DNA from: Bog-756 sp963835465
GTDB taxonomy: Bacteria; Actinomycetota; Acidimicrobiia; Acidimicrobiales; RAAP-2
Direction of reading: 5' to 3'
NCBI GenBank assembly: GCA_963835465.1
Contig: CAWIFR010000005.1
Location: 1-64,000 of the forward strand
DNA length: 64,000 nucleotides
The translations under genes were made by a program, and so were the position numbers. This document shows, piece by piece, positions 1-7,229 of the stretch (position 1 is its first letter; every line of letters starts with the position of its first letter). The notes under the pieces are model-generated. The model saw only the letters and a program-made list of their open reading frames with translations. It made no database searches and had not been told where the DNA came from.

Positions 1-82
1 GGCGGAACCTGTCAACCCGAATGAGACACCGGTCACTCAGATGGCGATCGGCGCCTCCTCGGGTCGGTTGATCCAGGCGACA

Positions 83-1047
83 TCAGGTATCCGGGGTGCC
101 TGGGGCGGTCGGCGGAACCGGTCGGGGCATGGCCGCGTAGGCAGCGTCGAGGACGTCCTGGCGCTTCTCCCGGACCACCTCGGCCATGCCGAAGTGGACG
201 TCGGCCGGGGTGTGGAGCCCGATGCCCGAGTGGCGGTGCTCATGGTTGTAGTGCTCGAAGAACTCGTCGCAGAACGCCCGGGCCGCGGCGATGTTGGCGA
301 ACCGCTTGGGAAAGGTCGGCGAGTACTTGAGCGTCTTGAACTGGGCCTCCGAGTAGGGGTTGTCGTTGGACTGGTGGGGACTCGAGTGGCTCTGGAGCAC
401 GCCCAGGTCGGCCAGGAGCTGGCTCACCGTCTTAGAGGTCATGGACGACCCCCGGTCGGCGTGCAAGGTGAGCTGGCCGTCGGCGACGTCGTGGCGGTAG
501 ATGGCGTCGGCGATGAGCTGTTCGGCCAGGGTGGCCGACTCCTCGGGGGCCACCAGCCACCCGACCACGTAGCGGGAGTAGACGTCGAGGATCGTGTAGA
601 GCTGGAACCAGGTCCACTTGTAGGGACCGGCCAGTTTGGTGATGTCCCAACTCCAGACCTGGTTGGGGGCCGTGTGCCACGAGCTCGGGCTTGACCAGGG
701 CCGGGCGGCTGGCCTGGGCCCGGCGCTCCCGCACCTGGGCCCGGGCCCGCAACAGGCGGTACATGGTGGAGACCGAGGCCAGGTAGGCGCCTTCGTCCAG
801 GAGGGTGGCCCACACCTGGGCCGGGGCCTTGTCGCAGAACCGCTCCGAGTTGAGGGCGTCGACCACCGCGTCGGCCTCGGCCGGTCAGCCAGCGGCCGTG
901 GGAGCGACGGGGTGCCGGCGGGCCGCACCGGGGGGCCGGCCGGGCCCGGTAGTGGCTGGCCCGGGACCGGCCGAGAGCGGCACAGGCGGCCTTGCTGCCG
1001 ACCATGGGTGCCAGTTCCTCGACGCCGGCGTCGAGGATGGCGTCCAC
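83..1047 (-). pseudogene. IS3 orfB, DDE integrase (frameshifted)
   Basis: The integrase core is clear. The first catalytic Asp is in VWSWDITKLAG, the second in TLHADRGSSM, and the Glu in NPYSEAQFKTLKY; the C-terminus has the typical YNHEHRHSGIG. N-terminal pieces lie in other frames (VDAILDAGVEELAPMVGSKA, then MVDALNSERFCDKAPAQVW), so frame changes fall near 890 and 680. With those corrected the protein would be about 320 residues, a usual OrfB length. All three catalytic residues survive, so the element could be active if the frame changes are sequencing errors. Confidence 0.75.
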
Positions 1048-1482
1048 TACTCCTCGGTGTCCGCGCTCTTGGAGATCTCCTCCAAGAGCGCGTGCACTTT
1101 TCCCTGGACGTTGATCACCGCCTCGGCCTGGGCCAGTTTGGCCCGCAGCCGTTCGTTCTCGGTCCGGAGCTTCGGTCTCCGAATAGGTCGGCCCACCACG
1201 GCCGCCGTCGGCCCGCCCGACGGCCGCCTTCAGCAGTCCTTGTCGGTGCTGGCGCCTCCAATCGGTGATCAGGCTCGAGTAGAGCCCTTCCCGCCGCAGG
1301 AGCGCCCCCTTCTCACCCGACTCCGAACAGCGGTCGTACTCAGCCAGGATGCTCAGTTTGTACTCGGCCGTAAAGACCCGGCGGACCGGTGACTTGTGGT
1401 ACTTCGGACCTCCATCGGTCCCGGTGTCATCATCCACATGCCAAGTATCGGCACTGTAGATCGCTCGTTGTGGCTTTCCCAT
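1047..1482 (-). pseudogene. IS3 orfA, HTH transposase subunit (frameshifted)
   Basis: The N-terminal part, starting MGKPQRAIYSAD, contains the OrfA helix-turn-helix region (RVFTAEYKLSILAEYD, then SSLITDWRRQHR). Near 1175 the reading frame changes. The leucine-zipper-like C-terminus (LRTENERLRAKLAQAEAV) continues in another frame and stops at 1047. OrfA normally binds the IS ends and partners with OrfB. The orfA stop (TAG) overlaps by one base a GTG that would start orfB. The break may be a sequencing indel and not real decay. Confidence 0.7.
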
Positions 1483-1676
1483 GCGAAACCCTCCATCACC
1501 CTCACACTCAGTACACGGATCGGAGGTGTCTCACGCATTGTGGACAGAGAGGGGGGGGTTCAGGAGAACTCCTGGTCAGCGGACCGGAATGCGCCGGACA
1601 CTCCTCCGATGGTGCCGCCGCGTCAAAGGTCTGCTGGTACGGTGGGCACGCTCGTCAGGCGCCGTCTGTCGTCTAC

Positions 1677-1750
1677 GGGGGTGTAACTCAGTTGGCTAGA
1701 GTGCGACCTTTGCAAGGTCGAAGTCGTGGGTTCGAGTCCCATCACCTCCA
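1677..1750 (+). tRNA. tRNA-Ala (TGC anticodon)
   Basis: A 74-nt cloverleaf. The acceptor GGGGGTG pairs with CACCTCC and includes the G3:U70 wobble, the alanine identity element. The anticodon stem CGACC/GGTCG encloses loop TTTGCAA (anticodon TGC). The T-arm is GTGGG-TTCGAGT-CCCAT. The discriminator is A and CCA is not encoded. Partial copies of its 3' end recur at 6403 and 6521, making it a likely integration target. Confidence 0.95.
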
Positions 1751-1768
1751 CTCGGTGTTGTGGGAAGT

Positions 1769-1792
1769 ACAACGTTCTCCCGGGAACGTTGT
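1769..1792. terminator. Hairpin 18 nt downstream of tRNA-Ala
   Basis: A perfect 9-bp inverted repeat, ACAACGTTC / GAACGTTGT, with a 6-nt loop TCCCGG and no T-tract. It is probably the tRNA terminator or processing hairpin. Because it lies beside a tRNA at the boundary of an island-like region, it could also be part of a former recombination site. Confidence 0.5.
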
Positions 1793-1861
1793 TCCTGGTC
1801 AGAAGCAGTATTTCACTGGCGTTTCCCACCTGAGATGTCAGGGCGCCGGATCGCGAGCTCG

Positions 1862-3256
1862 TCAACCTTGGATGGGAACGAACTCAGTGTTTAACTCGGC
1901 TTCGACGGCGAGCCGGAATCGCCCCCGGCCGGTCTTGTCGATGCGGATCGGGGCATGCCGTTCCTCCAAGCGTCGCTTCAAGAGGACGAGACGGCTCTCG
2001 AAGTTGTCCCGGAATTCGGGGAGCTCGAGGGAGGAGTCGAGGCGGACCTCCCGGTTTGAGAAGTCGACACGCCCCTCGCCCGCATACTGTTGGAGCAGGG
2101 ACCACAGCAGTCGACCGGCGACTCCCTTGATCAGATAGTTCCCGTCGACGAAGATGCTGCCGTCGACGGCGAAGAAGCGCACCCGAGTGGGCGGCACCCC
2201 GTTGTTGGTCCGGAGGCCGCTGTCTGTTCCGGTCCGATCGCCGAAAGCGCCCCCGTCAGCATCAGGCTGCAGGTCAATAGCGCCGGCGACGAGGGTAGCC
2301 ACCACCATCAAGAGAGCTTCGTCGTCGGAGGTGTAGGCCACAGGGGTCCGACTCTCGACCACCAACACCCCGACCAGTTGGCCATGTGCCATGGCCGGCA
2401 CCGCCACTCGGCTCTGCGTCCCGACGAGCCCGGGAAAGGGGACCACATGTCCAGGGGCGATATCGCCGGTTGCCTCGTACGCATGTCTGACGGTCTCTCC
2501 GTATCGGCTGATTTGGGTGAGGTTGCCGAGCCGGATCGGGGTGCACTGAGCGGCAGCCATGCCGATGACTCCCTCGCCGATCGGGATTTCTGAGCCGACA
2601 CCCTCGGCCTCGTAGCCGTGACTGGCGATGGTGTACAGATTGGTGCCCTGCTCGTCCAACAGCAAAAGCATTGAGTTTTGGTACCCGAGCAACTCTGCCA
2701 ATCCGTCGACGGTGGCGGTGATGAGGGAGTTGAGATCGGCGCAGCGACTCAGGCGGGCACTCAGCTCAGCCAACAAGCCGGTAGCAAACCGAGAATCAGA
2801 GTTCTCAACTGGTGCCGGCGCCGGGACATCGGATCGAGTGCCGGGCACCAGCTCGATGTCCAGGACACGGTATATGTCTGCGCCGCGCAATCTGAACACA
2901 CCCTGCATGCCCTGCATCGCAGCCACGGCGGTGACATCGTCCCGCAGGAGCTCGAACACGCGGCCTCGGCGCTCAGTCCGTTCGAAGGCGAGCGAAAGCC
3001 GGTACTGGCCATAGTCCACCGGATCCATGAGCATGATACTGGCCTGAGGATTCTCAATCAGATTCTGGGTGGTCTTGGAGAAGAACTGGTTGGACAGTGC
3101 GATCCGCTCGTCGTCCACCAACCGCACCCGCGACAGGAAGGTGACATTTGGCGTGCCGTCTGCTGCGGCGGTGGCCACGACCGCAGGGATAGCTCCTTCG
3201 AAACACAGCCTCAGGTCTTGAAGCGACGGCGTCTGGGCTCCCGGAGTGCCGTTCAC
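1862..3256 (-). CDS. Flavin split-barrel (PNPOx-like) / GAF / winged-helix regulator
   Basis: A 464-residue protein with three recognisable parts. Residues 1-135 resemble the pyridoxamine-phosphate-oxidase split barrel (GTPNVTFLSRVRLVDDERIA). Residues about 165-330 are a GAF domain (GYQNSMLLLLDEQG, PIGEGVIGMAA, VPAMAHGQLVGVLVVES). Residues about 360-460 look like an OmpR-type winged helix (YLIKGVAGRLLWSLLQQY, RLVLLKRRLEERHAPIRID, GRGRFRLA). By domain logic it may be a one-component sensor that binds a flavin, heme or small ligand and acts on DNA. It overlaps the upstream gene by 4 bp, so the two are probably translationally coupled. The ligand cannot be read from sequence. Confidence 0.75.
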   Translation of the reverse strand: MNGTPGAQTPSLQDLRLCFEGAIPAVVATAAADGTPNVTFLSRVRLVDDERIALSNQFFSKTTQNLIENPQASIMLMDPVDYGQYRLSLAFERTERRGRVFELLRDDVTAVAAMQGMQGVFRLRGADIYRVLDIELVPGTRSDVPAPAPVENSDSRFATGLLAELSARLSRCADLNSLITATVDGLAELLGYQNSMLLLLDEQGTNLYTIASHGYEAEGVGSEIPIGEGVIGMAAAQCTPIRLGNLTQISRYGETVRHAYEATGDIAPGHVVPFPGLVGTQSRVAVPAMAHGQLVGVLVVESRTPVAYTSDDEALLMVVATLVAGAIDLQPDADGGAFGDRTGTDSGLRTNNGVPPTRVRFFAVDGSIFVDGNYLIKGVAGRLLWSLLQQYAGEGRVDFSNREVRLDSSLELPEFRDNFESRLVLLKRRLEERHAPIRIDKTGRGRFRLAVEAELNTEFVPIQG

Positions 3257-3753
3257 GTATGTCGGCCGGGTAGCTCGGCTCCCGCTCCTGGCCCCGGCGC
3301 CTGGTTGTAGAGGGACTCGATGGCGACCGTACAGGCGACAAAGTCACTTGGAACGAGCCGTTCGAGGAGCGCGCGATCGGTACCTTCCACCTCCTCCACC
3401 ACGCCGAAGAACGAGTCGCAGAAGCGGACCACCGCGGCACGGTCATCGGGCGTAGCGGCTTCGGCAGGCCCGGTCCGACCCTTGAACTGCACTGCCCGCA
3501 AGGTACGCGGGTCAGCAGCCGTCACTGCCAGCAGATGGCTCTCGCGGTCGGTGCCGAGCTGAGGTCCATCGTGGCTGCTGAGCACGAGGCGGAGCTGGGC
3601 GAGCGCACCGGGCAGCACCGTCAAACCCCACCCCCGAGTGGCGTAGGGATGGCCGTCCGCTCCGACGAGTCCGACGATCAGCGCGTACCGGTCCTCCAAG
3701 AGCTGGGCCCATGGGTCCTCGAGAGCGGCTCCCGACTGAAAGTTACCCACCAT
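3253..3753 (-). CDS. Pyridoxamine 5'-phosphate oxidase-family protein
   Basis: 166 residues with the split-barrel flavin-binding pattern: YALIVGLVGADGHPYATRG near the start, HLLAVTAADPRTLRAVQFKG in the middle. These small proteins bind FMN or F420 and often act in redox or stress roles; the substrate is unknown. It is the first gene of a two-gene unit. A -10-like TAAATA lies 6 nt upstream of the ATG and no ribosome-binding site is visible, so translation is probably leaderless. It shares the PNPOx fold with the N-terminus of its downstream partner, suggesting the pair work together. Confidence 0.75.
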   Translation of the reverse strand: MVGNFQSGAALEDPWAQLLEDRYALIVGLVGADGHPYATRGWGLTVLPGALAQLRLVLSSHDGPQLGTDRESHLLAVTAADPRTLRAVQFKGRTGPAEAATPDDRAAVVRFCDSFFGVVEEVEGTDRALLERLVPSDFVACTVAIESLYNQAPGPGAGAELPGRHT

Positions 3754-3759
3754 ATGGAC

Positions 3760-3788
3760 TATTTAGCATTCGGCTACGCGTCTTTCAG
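3760..3788 (-). promoter_or_regulatory. Leaderless promoter for the PNPOx-GAF unit
   Basis: On the minus strand: CTGAAA (3788-3783), 17-nt spacer, TAAATA (3765-3760), 6 nt, then ATG at 3753. Spacing places the transcription start at or next to the start codon. Confidence 0.45.
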
Positions 3789-3876
3789 GAACGGGCCCCT
3801 CAGGCCTTCCTCACAATAGAAGCAACGTCAATGTGCCGCCCGGATGACCGGGGCCACCCACAAGGAGGACACGCAA

Positions 3877-4578
3877 ATGACCGTCACGAAACAAGCCGGC
3901 CCGATCGAGACCAACGTCGCGACTCACCTGTATCGCGACGTCCACAAAGGGATCCGGGCCGAACTCTTTGCCGTCACCGGCCAGGCCGGCCACATCGACC
4001 CGGTCAGCGACCGCGAGCGAGAGGAGCTCGCGGTCCACGTTCGTGCCGTCGTGGAGATGCTGGAAGGTCATGCCGAGCACGAAGACAAGGCGATCCAGCC
4101 GGCATTGGAGGCCCATCTCCCTGACCTGGCGGCTCGTATTGAGGCCGACCACGAACTCGTCTCGGCTCGTGAGATCGGGTTGATCGTGCTGGCCGACAGT
4201 TCGGTCGAGGCCCCAAAGGATCACTGCGCTCGGGCGGTCCACCGGCTCTACCTGGAGCTCGCCGAATTCACTGGCGTGTACCTTGCCCACCAAAACGTCG
4301 AGGAACGTCACGTTCTGCCCGCGCTGGAGTGTGCCATGGGTCCCGAGGCAGTCGAGGAGATCCATCGGGCCATCGTCTCGAGAATTCCTCCCGATCAGAT
4401 GGCCCGGTCACTGGCGGTCATGCTGCCCGCCATGAACATCGACAATCGGGCCGACATGCTCGGCGGGATGAGGGCCGGTGCACCACCCCAGATTTTCGAG
4501 GGAGTCTGGGGACTGGCCAATGCCGTGCTCGACTCTGCCGACGCCGACGCACTCGCCCGGCGTCTCGGCATTTGTTGA
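3877..4578 (+). CDS. Hemerythrin HHE-domain protein
   Basis: 233 residues from the ATG at 3877, chosen because AAGGAGG stands about 9 nt upstream; an in-frame ATG at 3844 lacks this. It is a four-helix hemerythrin-type protein with histidine and acidic ligand motifs: HLYRDVHKGIR, EGHAEHEDKAIQPALE, EADHELVSAR and YLAHQNVEERHVLPALE. The family binds a di-iron centre and handles oxygen, NO or iron. It is encoded divergently from the flavin/GAF pair, and together they form a small redox-themed set within the possible island. Confidence 0.85.
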   Translation: MTVTKQAGPIETNVATHLYRDVHKGIRAELFAVTGQAGHIDPVSDREREELAVHVRAVVEMLEGHAEHEDKAIQPALEAHLPDLAARIEADHELVSAREIGLIVLADSSVEAPKDHCARAVHRLYLELAEFTGVYLAHQNVEERHVLPALECAMGPEAVEEIHRAIVSRIPPDQMARSLAVMLPAMNIDNRADMLGGMRAGAPPQIFEGVWGLANAVLDSADADALARRLGIC

Positions 4579-4588
4579 GGTGGATGTC

Positions 4589-4741
4589 ATGAACACAAAC
4601 GGTGCCATCACCGTCATGCCCGGAGCTGGCACCGCCACTGGTGTAGCGGCAGCCATCGAGGTGAATGTGGCAGATCCCCATCGCCCAGTGGACGGCCGGC
4701 GGTTCTTGCCGGCGGCTGGCTTCATCCCGACCAGAAAGTAG
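4589..4741 (+). CDS. Small hypothetical protein
   Basis: A 50-residue ORF (MNTNGAITVMPG...) preceded by GAGGTGGATGTC, ending 8 nt before the next gene. It is low in complexity with Ala/Gly/Val and no recognised domain. Position between hemerythrin and the serine hydrolase suggests co-transcription. It may not be expressed. Confidence 0.3.
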   Translation: MNTNGAITVMPGAGTATGVAAAIEVNVADPHRPVDGRRFLPAAGFIPTRK

Positions 4742-4749
4742 GCGAGACA

Positions 4750-6021
4750 ATGCATGCAAGGAAGGAATTCTGGCAATTCGGTTCCAAACTCCGATGGATC
4801 GGCACGCTCTGCGTGCTCGTCTTGACCGGAGCTCTCGTGGGGGCCTGCGTCGCAAACGGCGGCGCTGCTTCTCCGCCAGATAGAGGCGCAACCAGCAGGC
4901 ACCTCGACCCGTCGACGCTGGCCAAGGTCCAGCAGACCGTCCGTCAGTTCAAAGACGCCGCAAACACCCCTGGCGTCCTGGTCGGCATCTGGAGCCCAAA
5001 GGGAACGTTCGTCCATGCGGACGGTGTGGCCGACCTCACCACCGGGGAGCCACTTCGTACCGATATGCAGTTCAAGATCGCCAGTCAGACCAAGGCTTTT
5101 ACGGCCGATCTCATTCTTCAGTTGATTGGCGAGGGCAAGGTGTCCTTCGATGACCACATCTCCAAATGGGTTGCGGGAGTGCCCAACGGGAACCAGATCA
5201 CAATCCGAGAGCTCCTCAACATGACCAGTGGTCTCCAAACTGGCTTCCTCGTCGAGGAGGCCAACGTGAACAAGCTGGCCACCGGATGCACGGAAGCGGA
5301 TGTGCTGGCGGCCGGAGCGGCGCAGGCTCCACTTTCACCTCCTGGCACCAAGTGGTCCTACAGCAACTACGGGTACGATCTGCTGGGGCGGGTCGTGGAG
5401 TTGGTCACGGGGGAGGATGTGAGCACGGCGATCCAGCAGCGCATCGCCCGACCCCTGGGCCTGCACCGCACCCTGCTTCCCACCTCGGGGAACGGTCTGA
5501 GCGTGCCCTTCACTCACGGGTACGGCACCGGGGGGGTTCTTTCCACCCAGGCACCAGGTGTTGCCTCCGATGACGCTACCGCCTTGCACCAGTCGTGCGT
5601 CGGGGCATCCGGGGGCATGGTCTCCACGCTGTCGGACCTGCGCGTCTGGTCTCAAGCGCTGGGAACCGGTGCCCTGCTCAAGCCGGCGGTCTGGAAAGAG
5701 GCACAAAAGGACATGATCCCCTACGCCTTCTCCGACGACTACAACGGCCCGGGCCGCTGGTTCCAAGGATTGGGCTTTATCGAGTCCGGTGGGTTCATCG
5801 GCAAAGAAGGCAGTTTCCCTGGCTACGAATCGATCACCATGTACTCGCCTTCCCGCCACACGACCATCGAGGTCGTATCCACCAAGCAACCCAATGCCGT
5901 CACGCCCACTCGGATGTTCCAGGCACTCGCCATGGATGTCTACGGCTCCAACATCGGCTTCGGGCTCACACCCTCTCAAGCCCTCGCTCCCAGTTACACG
6001 GGCTTGCCGGCTCAGGATTGA
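4750..6021 (+). CDS. Serine hydrolase, beta-lactamase/DD-peptidase family lipoprotein
   Basis: 423 residues. The N-terminus has a basic stretch, a hydrophobic segment and a lipobox ending LVGAC at about residue 35, so the mature protein is a lipid-anchored exported protein. The penicillin-binding fold motifs are present: SxxK in ASQTKAF (Ser near 112), YSN in WSYSNYGYD (Tyr near 203) and a third-motif candidate HGYGTGG. These point to the class C beta-lactamase / D-alanyl-D-alanine carboxypeptidase group, acting on cell-wall peptides or other esters and amides; the substrate is not predictable. It is the last intact gene before the degenerate tRNA-tail repeats. Confidence 0.85.
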   Translation: MHARKEFWQFGSKLRWIGTLCVLVLTGALVGACVANGGAASPPDRGATSRHLDPSTLAKVQQTVRQFKDAANTPGVLVGIWSPKGTFVHADGVADLTTGEPLRTDMQFKIASQTKAFTADLILQLIGEGKVSFDDHISKWVAGVPNGNQITIRELLNMTSGLQTGFLVEEANVNKLATGCTEADVLAAGAAQAPLSPPGTKWSYSNYGYDLLGRVVELVTGEDVSTAIQQRIARPLGLHRTLLPTSGNGLSVPFTHGYGTGGVLSTQAPGVASDDATALHQSCVGASGGMVSTLSDLRVWSQALGTGALLKPAVWKEAQKDMIPYAFSDDYNGPGRWFQGLGFIESGGFIGKEGSFPGYESITMYSPSRHTTIEVVSTKQPNAVTPTRMFQALAMDVYGSNIGFGLTPSQALAPSYTGLPAQD

Positions 6022-6402
6022 GGGCTGGAATCATGGGCGTCCTCGTCGTCGAGGGTCGGACGACGCGAAGCAAGCTGGTTCGGGCCGACGCTTCGCACCG
6101 CAGCCATGCAGACTCGATGAGGCTGATGAACTCGATGATCATGACTCGATGAGTTCGGTTGCCACACAGCATCCTGAGGGTGCAGAAAAGGCCACCCGCC
6201 CATCTGACCAGGACCTCTTCGTATGTGGGAAATCGAGAACAATAGTGTGGGAAACGGCTCTAAACAGGACCTAGTCCGACCAGGCCACCGGTTATGTCGG
6301 TAGCCGGCACCCCCTCGCCCACTCACCACAGCCAACGATGGCAAACACTCGCTGCTGTCTCGGGTCCACGGCGGGATTGTTCGACGTATGAGGCGTTCAG
6401 GC

Positions 6403-6427
6403 AGGGGTTCGAACATAGTCCCATCAC
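6403..6427 (+). repeat. tRNA-Ala 3'-end-like repeat, copy 1 (att-like)
   Basis: The first 22 bases (6403-6424, AGGGGTTCGA...GTCCCAT) are identical to 6521-6542. Apart from an inserted ACATA they match the T-arm and 3' end of tRNA-Ala (GGGTTCGA / GTCCCATCAC). This is the pattern left by site-specific integration at a tRNA gene. Confidence 0.6.
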
Positions 6428-6520
6428 TTCTCCTGCCGACCTAGCGGCGAGCCCTTCTGCACCCGAATTCCGGTCAAAGCCAAACGTTCTCGTCGCATTT
6501 CCCCAGGTCAGCGGACCAAG

Positions 6521-6550
6521 AGGGGTTCGAACATAGTCCCATAACCTCCA
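6521..6550 (+). repeat. tRNA-Ala 3'-end-like repeat, copy 2 (att-like)
   Basis: A longer copy that continues through CCCATAACCTCCA and so covers almost the whole 3' acceptor strand of the tRNA (CCCATCACCTCCA). Two tandem copies 118 bp apart suggest successive or nested integrations. Confidence 0.6.
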
Positions 6551-6604
6551 CGGTTGTTCTGTCCCATGACATCGCGGACAGACGAACCCACGAAGGGTAG
6601 ATGA

Positions 6605-6820
6605 TCAAGGGCTGGTGCCCAGGCGCTGGTAGTCCCTGGTGGGATCCAACGTGAGGTGGCGGAGCAGTTCGCCCTCCTCGCTCAGCACCCGGATGTCGAG
6701 GTCACAGACCAGAATGATGATCCGGCGTCCGGTGTGGGCCCGGCCGACGCCAACGTGGTGGAGCTTTGTGCCGTGGCGCAGGGTGAAGACCCCGGTCGTG
6801 TCGACCTTGTCGTGGCGCAC
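6605..6820 (-). pseudogene. IS481-family transposase, C-terminal fragment
   Basis: About 71 residues resembling the C-terminal tail of IS481-type integrases: RHDKVDTTGVFTLRHGTKL, HHVGVGRAHTG, then DLDIRVLSEEGELLRHL and LDPTRDYQRLG. Just upstream the frame meets a TAG and no catalytic core remains. It is a truncated remnant, consistent with repeated insertion and loss in this part of the window. Confidence 0.7.
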
Positions 6821-6879
6821 CCGCTACGAACCGATTCCCGAGCCCTCCAAGCTAGAGGCGGTCATCGCTCAGCTTCCGA

Positions 6880-7201
6880 CCGGGCACGACGCTGCCACGA
6901 GCTGTGGAAGCTCGATCACTGCTACGAGCGGCTTGACGAGTTCGACCGAGAGCACGGTATGCCGCCCGACCCGTTCGCCACTGCCGCCGCTGCGTCGCAA
7001 TGGGAGCTTCACAACCTTACGAGTGATTCAGAGGAGCGACTCAATCTGGCGGAAACGACCTCCGCGGTGATGTCCGAATTGCGGGACGGGAACGTCCTCG
7101 ACGAACAAGGTGAGTCGAAGCGACTCGTGCCCGGACTTCGCAATCCAGCCCCCTGGTCTGGGACGCTCCGCTGCGAGGGTGGAGTCCATGGAGAGGTCTG
7201 A
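6880..7201 (+). pseudogene. Arylsulfatase-type hydrolase, C-terminal remnant
   Basis: The frame carries the characteristic sulfatase tail: ELWKLDHCYERLDEFDREHG, then QWELHNLTSDSEERLNLAE and a basic end (ESKRLVPGLRNPAP). In intact sulfatases this segment follows the catalytic alpha/beta domain. The Cys/Ser-type active-site region is absent and the upstream DNA is the IS481 fragment. The gene was evidently cut by transposition or deletion. Confidence 0.6.
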
Positions 7202-7229
7202 GCGCCGGGGGCGGGACGAGTGACCACCA

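Larger units (their letters stand above)
10..1546 (-). mobile_element. IS3-family insertion sequence, complete ends
   Basis: Imperfect terminal inverted repeats bound the element: TGTCAACC...TGAGACACC at 10-30 and its inverted partner GGTGTCTCACGC...GGACA at 1525-1546. The ends begin TG and finish CA, as expected for IS3. Inside, on the minus strand, lie an HTH orfA and a DDE integrase orfB. Both frames are broken. No flanking 3-bp target duplication is evident (acc on the left, gag on the right), so the element may have recombined or the insertion is old. It sits about 130 bp upstream of tRNA-Ala, at the edge of the accessory region. Confidence 0.8.
6022..6604. other. Gene-free stretch with tRNA-tail repeats
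   Basis: No supported gene. It contains two GTGGGAAA motifs (6224 and 6246), which also occur near the tRNA (1759, and inverted near 1820), two tRNA 3'-end-like repeats, and a 12-bp match GGTCAGCGGACC (6506-6517) to the flank upstream of the tRNA (1574-1585). It looks like the worn right boundary of an integrated element. Confidence 0.5.
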
